64,000 nt of DNA from Bettongia penicillata ogilbyi (Eukaryota > Chordata > Mammalia > Diprotodontia > Potoroidae): positions 4,755,182 to 4,819,181 of the forward strand of contig JAJHZJ010000808.1 in the NCBI GenBank assembly GCA_023548195.1. Direction: 5' to 3'. This document shows, one piece after another, positions 26,191-37,745 of the stretch. Made by a program: the position numbers and the translations under genes. The stretch's first letter is position 1. Each line of letters starts with the position of its first letter. The notes beneath the pieces were generated by a model, which saw only the letters and a list, made by a program, of their open reading frames with translations, ran no database searches and was not told where the DNA came from.

Positions 26191-26900
26191 GGTTAGTAGT
26201 CAATTTACCAAATCCTAACAGGTCTTTATTCAAAATGTCTTTCTCGTCCATCCCTCCTCCCCCTTTTACTATTCTCACTGCCCCCAGGAGGTGGAACTAA
26301 TTCTTCTGCAATAGCTTACTTTCTGGTCTTCATGCCTCCACTCCAGTGTACTCTGCTCTAACACATGCTTACACTATGGCCAGATTAAATTTCCTTAAAT
26401 ACAGTTTCAATCATATCTTCCCACACAAAATATTTGTGGTTATATGGAAAGTGACTGCTCATTGACTACCAAATCAGACCAAAATTTCCCAACCTGGCAT
26501 TCAGGATCCTCCTAAATATGGTCCCATCCTATTATTTCCCATATACATATATACATATATCATATGATTTCACAAAATTGGGCTAACCATTATTACTGCA
26601 ACATTCCCATTGCTTATCCTCCTCAGAGCCTTTACTTATTCCACTCCCTCAACTGAAGCTCCTTCTGCCATATCTTTCACTGTGGTATTTGGGGGAAGTC
26701 ATGTTTTCAAAGAGCTGGTTATTCTCTGGTGACCCTCTAACTCACCATCAAACATTCCCCAACCAAGCCAAATCAGTTTCACTGAAGCCCAGGGCTGCAG
26801 TTCCATCACGACCCCTTCCCCAACATATCCTTCATTCCTAACACAGTTTCAGAGGTATGACCTTCCCTTTCCAATATTTATCCCCAAATATCGTATTTCT
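26190..26900 (+). mobile_element. Probable L2 fragment (coding end)
   Basis: AACCTGGCATTCAGGATCCTCC and CTCAGAGCCTTTACTTATTCC match L2 coding landmarks. Decayed. Confidence 0.55.
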
Positions 26901-27034
26901 GTAGACACTGATCATGAAACTGCAGAGTGTTGATGAAAGGATGGTCAGTCTAGTGGATAGAGATGGAAATTTCTTATCATCTCCAAATCCTCATTCTGAG
27001 CTCTAACCTACAGAACAGTTTACCTCTTCTAGAG

Positions 27035-27240
27035 AGAGAATGGCACAGTGGAAAGGGCACTGGATATGAAGACAGATTTGGTTCAAATCCCGGCTCTGCT
27101 ACTTAATGTCTAGGTGATTCTGAGCAAATCATTATTCCTCTAAAGACCATCAGTTGTTTCATCTGTAAAAATAATGGGGCCGGATCAAAAGATCCCTAAA
27201 ACCCCTTTTCAACTCTTAATATCAATGTCCTCCAATTCCA
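27035..27240 (+). mobile_element. Marsupial tRNA-derived SINE
   Basis: GAATGGCACAGTGGAAAGGGCACTGG head, TTCAAATCCCGGCTCTGC box-B-like part, TTTCATCTGTAAAAATAATGG. Confidence 0.85.
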
Positions 27241-27263
27241 ATAGTGCTGAAGGGTCCACCAAG

Positions 27264-27284
27264 TTTTTTTTTTTTTTTTTTTTT
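27264..27284 (-). repeat. (T)21 tract, possible poly(A) of a minus-strand retroposed sequence
   Basis: Twenty-one Ts, then GGTTTTGG and TTTTTTTATT, which on the minus strand reads AATAAA just before an A tract. No matching target-site duplication was found, so the origin is open. Confidence 0.6.
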
Positions 27285-27491
27285 GGTTTTGGTTTTTTTA
27301 TTACAAGCTTAGAATTTGGCCATAAGAAATTTGGAATCAGAAAATTTGGTATTACTATTATCCTCAAATCGAATGAAGTCCTTTGAAGCTTTAAGTTTTG
27401 AAGATACTAGACTATTTGCGTTATCTCCCAACAGTAACTGTCTTCCTATGAAGTCATAAATAAACACAATGTATTTCATCAGTAACCTAAG

Positions 27492-27645
27492 GCTACCATA
27501 AAAATGGCAATGAGGAAGATGTAGCCCGAGAAGTACGGCTCATTGGCACTTCTGCCCAACGAGTGTACACAAACAACTTCATTTATACTAAGGTAAATTC
27601 ACGACAACAACTCATCACCTTCATTTATGAAAATTGTTTGGTATA
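27492..27645 (+). other. Exon-like open stretch, unidentified
   Basis: A 51-codon stop-to-stop stretch reads with protein-like composition (NEEDVAREVRLIGTSAQRVY, then TNNFIYTK) and ends at a TAA at 27643-27645. An AG lies just before 27492 and a good donor-like AAG|GTAAAT at 27592/27593. It has no ATG and matches no family I can name. The opposite strand of 27481-27593 is also partly open. It could be a lone exon, a decayed retrocopy or chance. Confidence 0.25.
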
Positions 27646-28260
27646 AGCTAGATATTCTTTTCACAGGCTATACTGGATGTTCCCAGAAGCTGTTTTATAT
27701 ACTTTAGGAAGTGATACCAGATATAAGTATACATTAAAGTGTCAAACGTTGCAGAGAATGAAGATTATCACCACTTTTATCTCCATGCTCTAAAACTTTA
27801 TCACGGTAGCTTAGGTAATGGTGTACACTGTCCTTGCAACCAAATACCAGTTCCCCGCATCAATTAACTTGGGAGGTTTTTATTATAAAGGCCGAAACTC
27901 CCATGCCCATAATTGCATTTTAAAAACATCTACCACTACTTTCTCCTCTGCACCCAAGTGTAAACTAGCAATATGACTAAACAGGAGAGGAACTTTACTG
28001 CTTAAAATCCTTGACTCACAGCCCAGAGAAGCAGAGTTCAGAGGTTTTACCTGAGGGGAAATTTGGGTCATTCTAATACCAGGTCTAGCCTAGACAACAC
28101 CAGACAGGAGGAAAAGATATTTCCCTAAGCTTCTCAACTTTCAGACTGACCTCTCTTCTTTCCTCATTTCCTAGGGATAAGTAATAGCTATTTCAACATA
28201 GGGACCAGACTATATCCATTGGGACCGTCTGGCCCAGCATAGTATGTCTGGCTGGCCATA
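27646..28260. other. Unassigned sequence
   Basis: No gene or repeat recognised. Confidence 0.4.
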
Positions 28261-28264
28261 TATT

Positions 28265-28755
28265 GACCTTATCCCCTCATTTTTCTTGGTCAATCAAGTC
28301 TCTCATGTCACATTCCCCTAAGATTAATAATACACTAATATCCAACTGTTTATTCTCCACTCTGCAGTACATGTGTCTGGAATCTGCCTCTCAAATCTTG
28401 CCTGTTCTCCAAATTCAGCCTCAAATCTCTCACTCATGTTGCCTCCATAAAACTCTCTCCCTCACTGTAACCATGCCTATGCCCACACTTCCCCGATCCT
28501 ATCCTCTCCCATCCTTATCAAGTAAACTCTAAAGACTCTATATCTACCTATTTCTCACCTATATTCTATTATACAATTTAATATCTAATTATATATTCAA
28601 TGCTGCTTCATGCCAGTTCGTCCTAACCCCACAAATAGGACGACTGTAAATTACCTGTGTATAGGAACCATATTTTAAACTCCTTCTGAATCCCTTTGCA
28701 TAGTGCTTAGTATGAAACTGGTACTGATTCCTATTAAATGTACTTTGAATTCCTG
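28265..28755 (+). mobile_element. L2 LINE 3' part
   Basis: Pyrimidine-rich L2-like coding end, then AGGAACCATATTTTAAACTCC, CTTTGCATAGTGCTTAGTATG and TTAAATGTACTTTGAATTC. Confidence 0.55.
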
Positions 28756-28912
28756 ACCCTCAGGGAAAGAAAGGAAACCCTCCATAAGTACTATGCCTGT
28801 CTACTGGCCGGCAGAGAATGAGAGTAAGAGTTTTAACCCATCACCACATCTGATTTCTTTCTACATACAGACTTTCAAGAAGTTGTAGGGAATAAGTCAC
28901 TCCTAGCCAGCA

Positions 28913-28914
<2 letters not shown>

Positions 28915-28951
<37 letters not shown>
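28915..28951. repeat. (CT)18 microsatellite
   Basis: Uninterrupted CT repeats, within a larger pyrimidine-rich patch to about 28990. Confidence 0.95.
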
Positions 28952-28953
<2 letters not shown>

Positions 28954-28989
28954 TCTCTTTTGCCACCCTCTCCCTTCCTCCCTCTTTTT

Positions 28990-29640
28990 TCTTAAATCCA
29001 GTGATAGAAGGGGAGAAAAAAAGGAAAAAGGTTAAGTATGACAGAAAAAATTTTCTTAAGTCCCATTAGGATTTTGCTATCCATTTCCAGATTAATGGGA
29101 TGAAATTTGGGTTGCTTATCATATTATTAGTAAGCCCTAGGAGAAGAGGGACACTTTTCATACACAAACTGAAAATCATTTGATTTGGCACAGATTAAAG
29201 CATTCTTGTCACATTGAGAAGGGGAGACTCAAGTGCAGATAATCCCTTCAACATGTCACCATTCTTTGACCAGCTAACTATGTATAGATTTGCCATGCAA
29301 GTAAATATACAGTATATAATGCCTATATCTGCTCCAAGTCTTGGGGGGATGGGAGGGGGAGTTGAGGGAGGAAAAATAACTCACAGACCTCATTCATGCT
29401 TCTAATTGTGCAAAGTCATTCCTCTCAAGATTTTGCTGGTCTCACTTTGCAAATATTTTAATGAATTTACTTCAGTTCACTGAGAGTTCAGATCCCTGAG
29501 GACTGCTTTGAATTTCACATCTACAAAAATGAGAAAACTTCCAGCATACCTGGCGAGACAAGCTGATCTGCTCTGTTTCCCCAAAGTAAGCCACATTCCC
29601 CAGTAAATAAGTGAGCAAAGAAGAACAGTTTTCAAAAGAA
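28990..29640. other. Unassigned sequence
   Basis: No gene or repeat recognised. Confidence 0.35.
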
Positions 29641-30500
29641 CTGCGAACTACAAACAGCCATATGTAAAAACCACTTCAAACTACTAAGAGGAGAAACGAA
29701 AATTCAACCAACACACTTTTCAGTCTACACCCATCCAAGCAGCAAAGACAATAAAAGGTGGAAATAATCGATGGAGAAGGCACTAAGGGAAGACTGGCAC
29801 GCTAATACGCAGATGATGGAACTGCGAACTGGTCCGACCATTCTGGAGAACAATTCAGAATCACATGAGGAAACTTACCAAACTGCTTATACACTTTAAC
29901 CCAACAATCCTGCTATTGGGCATGCACCCTAAGAAAGCCAAAGAGAAAATCCCATATATGCTAATATAAAATAGCATAGCTACCCTTTTTGGTGTTAGCA
30001 AGAAACAAAATGGGTGCCCATTGATGGGAGAATGGTTGAACTGACTGCAGTGTATCTCAAGGTAAAGGAATAATAACAATTAACACATAAATAGCCCTTT
30101 AAGATTTGGAGTGTACTTTATATGCACTATGTCATTTGAGTCACAACAACCTTGGGAGGTGGTTGCTACTATCATCCCCATTCTACAAATGAGGAAGCTG
30201 AGGTTGGGAGGGATCAAGCGACCTGCCCAGAGTCATGTGGCTGATAAGGATATGAGGCAGAATTCAAAGTATTGTCTTCTTCACTCCAAGCCTAGTGTTC
30301 TTTAAAAATACCTTCTAGCAACCTCAATGTAAAGATAAAGATGCCATACAGATGAGGGATTCTGAGAAGCATATGAAGATTTGTGTGAACTGACACAGAA
30401 GGGAGAAAGGAGAGCAGAAGAATGATATATATATAGTAGATAGAAATGGAAATATAGAAGAATGATATATATAGTAGATAGAAATGGAAAGGTCACAGAA
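29640..30500 (+). mobile_element. L1 ORF2 3' end, split by a MIR-like SINE
   Basis: GGTCCGACCATTCTGGAGAACAATTC, TACACTTTAACCCAACAATCC and GGTGCCCATTGATGGGAGAATGG are L1 ORF2 end landmarks. After the SINE (30075-30310), GAAGATTTGTGTGAACTGACAC continues it. A unit of about 34 bases (AGAAGAATGATATATATAGTAG...) is duplicated in tandem at 30417-30488. Confidence 0.8.
30075..30310 (+). mobile_element. MIR-like CORE-SINE
   Basis: ATAGCCCTTTAAGATTTGGAG, CAACAACCTTGGGAGGTGG, CATTCTACAAATGAGGAAGCTGAGG, GACCTGCCCAGAGTCATGTGG. Confidence 0.88.
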
Positions 30501-30579
30501 AGGAAATGGCCACTATGGACTCCAGAGAGCAGAGGAGGAACCACCCCTACTTCCTCTTGGGATTGCAAATGCAGTGTGC

Positions 30580-30598
30580 AGACACAGACACAGACACA

Positions 30599-30636
<38 letters not shown>
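30580..30636. repeat. (ACACAG)n-(CA)n compound microsatellite
   Basis: About three hexamers of GACACA type pass into about 18 CA units. Open frames across it on both strands are repeat artefacts. Confidence 0.95.
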
Positions 30637-30637
<1 letters not shown>

Positions 30638-30639
30638 TC

Positions 30640-31190
30640 AGTTGTCATATGGCTCAGTTTTCTGGAAGGCATGACCTTTATTAGCAAGGAGGTGTCAGTG
30701 GGGTCAGAGCTGACGATGGGAGGACACATCAGAAAAGGCGGATGTGTCAAACATGGCAAATGCGTCCATTTGTTTTACCTAACTGTATTTCTTGGTTACA
30801 AAGGAGGGGCTAGGCATATTGAGAAGGGAAAATGATTCTTTTAAAACATCTATTAAATATTAAAAAACAAATTTAAGCCACAAAATTTCACCTTATTCTT
30901 CTCTTCCCTTAATGGATGCCTTCAAAGCAGAAGACTCCCTCTACTTCTCTGCTTGCATTTTCCTGCTACATCTTTAGCAAAAATTGTTCTGGCCAATTTC
31001 TTGGGGAAAACACATTTTTCTCACCTCCCTCTCTGCTAAGTATACCTTCCTGTGCAAAGAAATTCCTTTGAAAGATAAAAAGTTCTTTTATGGTTGATAC
31101 ATTGACCCATAACTTTCTCTACCATCTCAAGGACCTCAGAATAGAGAATGGAACGGCTCACAACACTTAAAAGTAAGGAATCTCAGAGAC
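30640..31190. other. Unassigned sequence
   Basis: No gene or repeat recognised. Confidence 0.4.
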
Positions 31191-31194
31191 TATC

Positions 31195-31510
31195 TAGAAC
31201 AGAGGATCCCAGGATCAAAGACCTACAGTACGAACAGAGCTCAGAGGTCATCTAGCCAATTCCTTTCTTCTCCAGATGAGAAAATCGAGGTCCAAAGGTC
31301 ACACAAGCATAAAATGTCAAAAGTGGGGTCATCTAAATTCAGAGCCACAGTACCATGTTGCCTTCTCTAATACCTTCTTTTTTACAGATGCGTAAACTGA
31401 GGTCCAAGAAGGGGAAAAATTTTCTCAAAATCACAAAACCAAGATGCAAAATGAGGTCTTCTGAATCCAAATCCACTGCTCTCTTTACTAAATTACTCTT
31501 CCTGGCTTTG
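31195..31510 (+). mobile_element. Two MIR-like SINE bodies in tandem
   Basis: AGAGGTCATCTAGCCAATTCC, CCAGATGAGAAAATCGAGGTCC; then TTTACAGATGCGTAAACTGAGGTCC and TCCAAATCCACTGCTCTCTTTAC. Confidence 0.75.
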
Positions 31511-32040
31511 GGGTTCATTTTCTTTCACGAAAAGAGTGGGAGATACAGTTTATTGGCGCCCATCTCTTTTCATAACCAAAAGCTTCATGCGACAAGAAGA
31601 CAGAGTACCCAAAGAACAGAACTTCCTAAATTTTATTTGTGCAACACAGCCAGGAGTAAAACAGGCTTCTTTTCCAAGCTACAGATCCCTAGTGTATAGA
31701 CACAGAGTAAAACTACACAGACCAACTTGGAAGGAACAGAGCAAATGAATTTCTTGTTTGCTTGCTGTCTGTTAATCTGTTTGGTTCTCCTCCGCCAAAT
31801 GCCAAGGGGTTTAAGAATTGATTGCTTATTCTGTATTTTATTTCAGTCTTTGTCTTCGTCAATGGTTATTAAACTTTATATTAAGTTTTTCAAATTAAAA
31901 AATTCCTACTGCTCAAGAAATTTCACATAGCATTGTTTTATTCCCTTTTCTTCTATCTCATTAAAGAGGACGTGCCAAACAAAACAAGAAAGAAACTTTT
32001 CTACAAGATGAGAATCAATCACTCAAAGAAAGGAGCCAAC
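31510..32040. other. Unassigned sequence
   Basis: No gene or repeat recognised. Confidence 0.4.
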
Positions 32041-32240
32041 AGGTGATCATTTAGTCAGAGCTTGATGCCTGCTTGGCAAAACAGTAATCTCTGAAGATAC
32101 AAAGAAAAAGTGAGAACAGTTCCTGTCCTCAGAAAGCTTATATTCCAATTGGGAAGACCACATGTGCATAAACAGGCATGTATAAGATATAAGCAGAGTA
32201 AATGCAAGCATAGAAAAGGAGGTACTATTGAGGAGGTGGG
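32040..32240 (-). mobile_element. L2 3' end, antisense
   Basis: TCTGAAGATACAAAGAAAAAG, TTCCTGTCCTCAGAAAGCTTATATTCC. Confidence 0.65.
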
Positions 32241-32579
32241 GAATTTGAAAAGATATTACCTTTCCTTCTCCTTTACAAAAGATGCCGATTGAACACTGTT
32301 CCAGGACAAAAGGAAAAATAGTCAAAGGCCAACTGCAAGAGGTTGATTATTTTGCACAGTGAAGTTTAAATTTACCTTTTTATAAAAAGAGGAAAAATGA
32401 AAGTGATCTTTCTTTACTGTTGCTCTAGACAAGATGTCATTCTACCATGAATGTGAGGCAAGAGCCATTCTGGGTGGATGCTCCAAAAAGATGGGGCTAA
32501 TCACCGACGGATACTCCCACATATAACATTACAAAAAGAGAATTCTTCCTTCTTTGTTCCTAGAAATGGAGACAGGAAA

Positions 32580-32825
32580 CATGCAATTATTAAGCACCTG
32601 CTAAGTGCCAGGCATGGACTAAGTGCTTTACAAATGTCTCATTTGATCCTCACAGCAACTCTAAGGGGTAGGTGTCATTATTATCTCCTTTTCACAAACA
32701 GAGGTTAAGTGATTTGCCCAAGGTCACACAGCTAGATTGTTTCTGAGGCTGACTTTGAACTCAGATCTTCCCAATTCCAGGCCCAGAACTCTATCCAATC
32801 CACCAGCTAGATCCCTTTAAATGGG
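32580..32825 (+). mobile_element. MIR-like CORE-SINE
   Basis: AAGCACCTGCTAAGTGCCAGG, TTTGATCCTCACAGCAACTC, GATTTGCCCAAGGTCACACAGC, TTTGAACTCAGATCTTCCC, CTCTATCCAATCCACCAGC. Confidence 0.88.
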
Positions 32826-32849
32826 CAACTTTATCAGCTGAGTAAGTAG

Positions 32850-32985
32850 AATAATAACAAACATTTTCATCTAGCACTTTTCCAAGTATTTTACATAGAT
32901 AATTTCACTTGCGCCTCCGATGAGATGTAGATAGTCCAATTATGATTAGTACTATTTTGCAGATGAGGAAACAGTATTTCTGACT
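32850..32985 (+). mobile_element. MIR-like SINE, 5' part
   Basis: TCATCTAGCACTTTTCCAAG, TTTTACATAGATAATTTCACTTG, TTTTGCAGATGAGGAAACAG. Confidence 0.75.
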
Positions 32986-33825
32986 CTAAATCCAATATAT
33001 TCCCAACATAACATGTCCCTCTTCGAATGAGATAGTTCAAGATAAAAATGCTCTAGACCTCTCCAGAGGTGAATATGATGGTGATGTTGGCAATTACAAA
33101 GTTCTGGGTCACGGAGTTTACAACAAGTTTTCAAATTTTCCTGAATTATATTGAGAAATTGTGGCAGCAATATCTTTAAATATGTTTGACTTAGATGGGC
33201 AATTTTCTCATCTTTGAGAACTTAAAGGATTCAAGAATTCCCCTCACTATCTAAGGGGGCTGGAGGGTATTTCTCCTCTATACAGTCTTTATTTCTAACT
33301 CTCTAGGACCAGGTCCTTTGTAACCTCACTCGCCTTGGGAGTGACAGGTAAGTAGCCAGTATAAGAGGTGAGGCACAGACCGTCAGGATCAGAACACCAA
33401 GGAGACTCAGGGCCTGATTTCATAATTGAATTTTGGCTAAAGAACATTCTTTTAATGTGTGTATTTTGACAGAACCCATAAAGGTTGCTCTCCAAGAGAA
33501 ACAGAAGATATTGGATGCCCTCTGAAATAAAAATAGACAATGGGAGAAATTTTGGAGCAAAATAGGTAAGAAGTTAAGCCTATTTCCAGACTAAGAAATT
33601 TCCCTTGTGTAATAATAATTTCTAGTACATTGTTTCAACGGTTTGTTGTTTGTTTTTTTAGAACTGAAAAGTATTCCTACCCATTACTATCATTTTCTGT
33701 ATGGAATCCCTATAAATATGGTGTGCAAATCCATGGTTTAGAGAACATGATCCTAAGAAAATGCCACACAAGTGCTCCAAGTGACTTCCAAAGTGATTTT
33801 TTTTTTAAGTTTAGGTATGTTAAAT
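32985..33825. other. Unassigned sequence
   Basis: No gene or repeat recognised. A strong donor-like site (CAG|GTAAGT at 33347/33348) and an acceptor-like site (TTTTGACAG at 33472) occur but have no supported exons. Confidence 0.35.
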
Positions 33826-34215
33826 CCAGTGGTCCCAATTATCTCTAAGATCAAATACAAGATCCTCAGATATCTAAAATCTCTTTACAACCTGACCCTT
33901 TTTGACTTTCCCAATCTTTAGACTCTTTCTTGCTCCCTACTTACTTACACTTGGCAATTCGGACATAATGGTACAGTGCTCTATGGCTGCTCCCCATTCT
34001 GCCCAGGAACACACTCTATCCTTATTTCTTCCTCTTAGAATCACTAGTTTTCTTCAAGCAACTCCTTTTATAAGAAGCCTTTCCTGGCTCCTTGTGTAAG
34101 ATACAGCCCTCATGTTACACATGAAGAAAACGGAAGCCCAGATGGATTCAGTCACTTGCCCAAGGTAACCACTCTAATCAGAGACTGAGCCAAAACTCGA
34201 AGTCTCCTGACACCA
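33825..34215 (+). mobile_element. L2 coding end followed by a MIR-like remnant
   Basis: CTCTTTACAACCTGACCCTTTTTG and AAGAAGCCTTTCCTGGCTCC are L2 landmarks. CACATGAAGAAAACGGAAGCCC, CACTTGCCCAAGGTAACC from 34105 is MIR core. Confidence 0.65.
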
Positions 34216-35700
34216 AACCCATTTCACATCCATTTTTCCATTCCCTCCATCAGCTTGAGGCCATGAACTAGAGGCCCCTGGGGATGCTACTCTGCCTTCC
34301 ACCTCCACTGGTACTAGGAAAATAACTCAACAATCTGAGTTTTCAAGAGTCTGATTCTACTCTACAACCAAGCCTTCTGCAAAACCATCAGAGCCAAGCA
34401 CACAGACTGCTGATGACATTCGGATTCCTGCGACCTCCCCATCTTTATCTACTCCATTCTTAGATTTCCTTTGTTCATTTATTTACAGAAGGACACCCCC
34501 AGGTGACCCTCCACTGCAATCCTAGGGTCTCTAGCAGGACTCAATCCCACTGACAATCTGCTGAAGCCCTTTTCAGAGTCCTGTTTTTAAATCCATAGAA
34601 TGAAATATATAGAATTATAACAGAAGTCAATTATAATGATATGCAGTTATCAAAGTATATGGCTTTCTTTTTTTAATTTACAGACTCCAGATTAAGAATG
34701 TGTTTTATAGAAGCCTACCCTTTCTAAGGAGCAACTTGACTGCTCTCTCATCAGGAAAGCTGTTGAAAGCCAAGACAGGAGACAGACTGCCTCCGTGCTG
34801 AGATAAGCCAGTCATATACTGGTTGTACTATTGTTTGGACTTGCCTGCCTATTCCAGATCCCAAGATGCAGTACTCAGTCTCCTGCTTTGAATTCCATCC
34901 CCTGCATGTTTCCTCCTGTTCAGTCTGACCTCTACCAATACCTCAACTCCATTTCTGCTTCTCTTTAGAGAGCTGGACCTGAGACCCACATGCTCAAATT
35001 GGGCTTCTCCTGGCTACTGGTTAGGTATGACCTCTGAACACCAGCCCCTGGCCTATCTGCCTTTATCATGCCTGATTCCATGCATTCTGAATCTCTGAAA
35101 AAAAAAATTTCCTTTTCCTACCTCTATAGTTCTGAACCACAACCCCGTTCTTCTTCAGTTTAGACCAATACATCTGATACAGCCTAGGCTAACATTATCT
35201 GTATCCTGCCTATTTTGCTTTGAGTGGATTTTCAAGTCAAAGGTCTGCTTTTCAGTTTTGGACCCCTCTGTGGCCACTGCCACTTTAACACTCCCTAAGA
35301 AGACTCCTACATTTAGACCACTGTTGCCTTTCAACCCTATGGATCTGCTAGATCTTGCCTATCTTGCCACTGTCTGGGTTAAAAAAAAATACAAAAGTAA
35401 CTTTAAACGTCATCAAGTCCAACCTCCAAGCCAAAGTAAGCATCCCCTCGATGGCATCCCATTTGAGAAAGGATCCCAACCAAGTTTTACCTTCCTCTTG
35501 CTTCAGTTCTCTCCAAAATCATCTCCTCCTTGACTGCCAGCCTGCCACCCTGGGCAACCTCCAACCTAAGGACCTCCTCTACTCACTGGTGACTCCTTGC
35601 CTGGAACCACTAATCTGAGAGCGATACCAGCCATTCTTCACCTCCTTCTTGCCTTGATTCTCCCCAGATGTTATCCCCATCTCCTCACTTGCCATGGTGC
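34215..35700. other. Unassigned pyrimidine-rich sequence
   Basis: No gene supported. The + strand 35258-35618 has overlapping Pro- and Ser-rich open frames in two registers, typical of C/T-rich non-coding DNA. Confidence 0.4.
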
Positions 35701-35729
35701 CTCTTTCCCCCCCTTCAAATTCCAACATT

Positions 35730-35815
35730 CCCTATTGTCTTCCTCTGTTGGAATATAAGCTCCTTGAAGGCAGGAAGTTAAGACAACCCTTCTATCAATG
35801 TCCAGATGCATTACT
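35730..35815 (+). mobile_element. L2-type 3' UTR remnant
   Basis: TTGGAATATAAGCTCCTTGAAGGCAGG. Confidence 0.6.
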
Positions 35816-35862
35816 GATGGGTTACAAAATATATGAAACCAGCTAGACAATATGATCTAGAA

Positions 35863-36045
35863 AAGCGTGGGGAACCTGCGACCTCAAGGCCACATGAGGC
35901 CATCTAGGTCCTCAAGTGCAACCCTTTAACTGAATCCAAACTTTACAAAACAAATCACCTAAATAAAAGTATTTATTCCATAAAGCTTGAATTCAGTCAA
36001 AAAGCTGCACCCAAGGACCTAGAAAGTCACAGGTTCCCTGTCCTG
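35863..36045. mobile_element. hAT-like MITE, copy 1
   Basis: Decayed inverted ends (GTGGGGAACCTGCGACCTC and CAGGTTCCCTGTCCTG, read in opposite directions) enclose CTGAATCCAAACTTTACAAAAC and AAAAGCTGCACCCAAGGACC. Flanks ATCTAGAA (35855-35862) and GTCTAGAG (36046-36053) agree at 6 of 8 bases, fitting an old 8 bp hAT duplication. Second copy at 41443-41634. Confidence 0.75.
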
Positions 36046-36084
36046 GTCTAGAGTTTCTGACACAACAGCACATGACCTTGGACA

Positions 36085-36212
36085 GGTACAAACATTACAA
36101 CTTTTATTCCCACTAACCTCTAAGTGAAATTTAGCATCTCCTTCAATTATTTAAAAGCATTATTCTGAGAAGGGGTCCATGACACAAAAAAGGTTATGAA
36201 TTTCTTGTCTAG
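36085..36212. mobile_element. DNA-transposon (MITE) fossil, one end
   Basis: CTCTAAGTGAAATTTAGCATC, TTCTGAGAAGGGGTCCATGAC and AAAAAAGGTTATGAATTTC match the family at 18730 and 25320. Confidence 0.65.
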
Positions 36213-36214
36213 TG

Positions 36215-37545
36215 AAAACAGGACAGGACTTGGCAGTCAGGAAAATCTTGGGTTCAAATCCTCTGACACTTAGTAGCTGTGAAGTCTTGAACAATTCCAA
36301 TTTATCTGCTAAGTCAGCGGTCCCAAATGTACAGACATAGAGATCACAAATCCATACATAAGGATCCCTGAGGGTCACATAGTGAGTTTCAAAATGTGAT
36401 ACTATCTATGTCTTATTGTATTTTCATTTAGTTTGTTACATATTTCCCAGATACATTTTAATCTAACTCCTGAGGGAGCACTCTGGAGTAATCCCAAGCC
36501 ACGTGTGACACTTCTGTACTAAGTAATAGATGAGCTGTTGGTGTCACACTAATGGAAGAAGTTTTCTCCACCAGAAATTCCCTAGACTGATGAGGGCTCA
36601 GATTTAAGAAAAATGACAAGGATGAATAAGATACTACTTCCCTTCCTGTGTTTACAGGTAGGTTTAAACTATATTAGCTGGGGACCTCAAGTCATCTCAC
36701 ACTTCTTTTCTTAGGGGACAGCAGAACTGAGTAGCTACAATTTCTTCTACCCTACCACTAGTATGACTCAACATTCCAATAAGCAAACATTACTTAAAAT
36801 TACTTAAAAGCTGCTCACGTACAAATCCACAACACCTCTCTCTCTCTCCCTCCTCACACACACACACACACACCCATGAACAAAATTATTGCCTTAACTT
36901 CACACCTTAAGTAATCAACAGAAAGTCAAGACAAGTGACAGAACCAGGCAAAGTCACCCAATGATCCCAAAGCATCGCTACCTTCTATCTCTAGGAAAAA
37001 AAAAACAAAAAACACTTTTTACAGATCTGATAATGCAGCCACTCTAGAGACCAAGGCAATATCCTTCTCTCATCGTGGGGAAAAAAGGCATCAACTTACT
37101 CACCTTCTCCAGCAGATGAAAGGCAGAAGTGGCACACTTTAGAGAGGTCATTAAACTTGCAAGCTCAATGGCCAATGACGGAATCAAATCCTATTTCATA
37201 TAATATCTAGCATGATATTGGCCTACAATGTTAGATAAGAAAACATTTTCTGTGATAAGAACCCTTGGGAAGAGATAACTTAAGGGAGAAAGAATAGATT
37301 CCTTCCCACTCTTTTTCTGTACCAAGTAAAACACTTCTGGTAGAAATAGAATCATAGGCTAAGATATCATTTACTCAGTTTTTTTAGGGAATAAGCTACT
37401 CCCCAGAAATTAACTTTCTAAATAACAGAAACTTCTCTCTCTACATGCCAAAAACTTTAATTATTTATAGAATTCATTTATAGAAAAATTTGCAGAAATT
37501 ATTCTAAATTGGGTTAAATTTTCTGATGTTCCGAAAAGTCAAATC
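36215..37545. other. Mostly unassigned; SINE remnant at 36215-36300 and possible hAT remnant at 36305-36525
   Basis: TTGGCAGTCAGGAAAATCTTGG, GTTCAAATCCTCTGACAC is a SINE piece. CAGCGGTCCCAAATG through CCACGTGTGACACTTCTG could be an eroded hAT element. A CT/CA low-complexity patch lies at 36836-36874. Nothing else recognised. Confidence 0.35.
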
Positions 37546-37549
37546 CGGA

Positions 37550-37745
37550 CATGTATTAGCTATGTGACCTTGGGCAAGTCATTTAGCCTGTTTGCCTCAG
37601 TTTCCTCAAGTGTAATATGGAGATAATAACAGTACTTACCTCATGGGACTAATGCAGAGATCAAATGAGATAATATTTGCAAAGTACTTAGTACAGTTCT
37701 TGGCACACAGTAGGCACCATATAAATGCTAGCTCTCATCACCATT
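37550..37745 (+). mobile_element. Marsupial SINE, 5' truncated
   Basis: AGCTATGTGACCTTGGGCAAGTC, CCTCAGTTTCCTCAAGTGTAA, TTGGCACACAGTAGGCACCATATAAATGC. Confidence 0.85.

Noticed and set aside
30302..30835. Overlapping frames with Val-Cys or Thr-His runs
   Set aside because: They arise from the CA microsatellite at 30580-30636.
33301..33525. Strong donor-like CAG|GTAAGT at 33347/33348 and acceptor-like TTTTGACAG at 33472, followed by a short open stretch ending at 33525
   Set aside because: The supposed intron is only about 125 bases, no coding exon is supported upstream, and such sites arise by chance.
36305..36525. Possible hAT element with CAGCGGTCCCAAA- and CACGTGTGACACTTCTG-type ends
   Set aside because: The ends pair poorly and no duplication is visible; kept only as a low-confidence remark.
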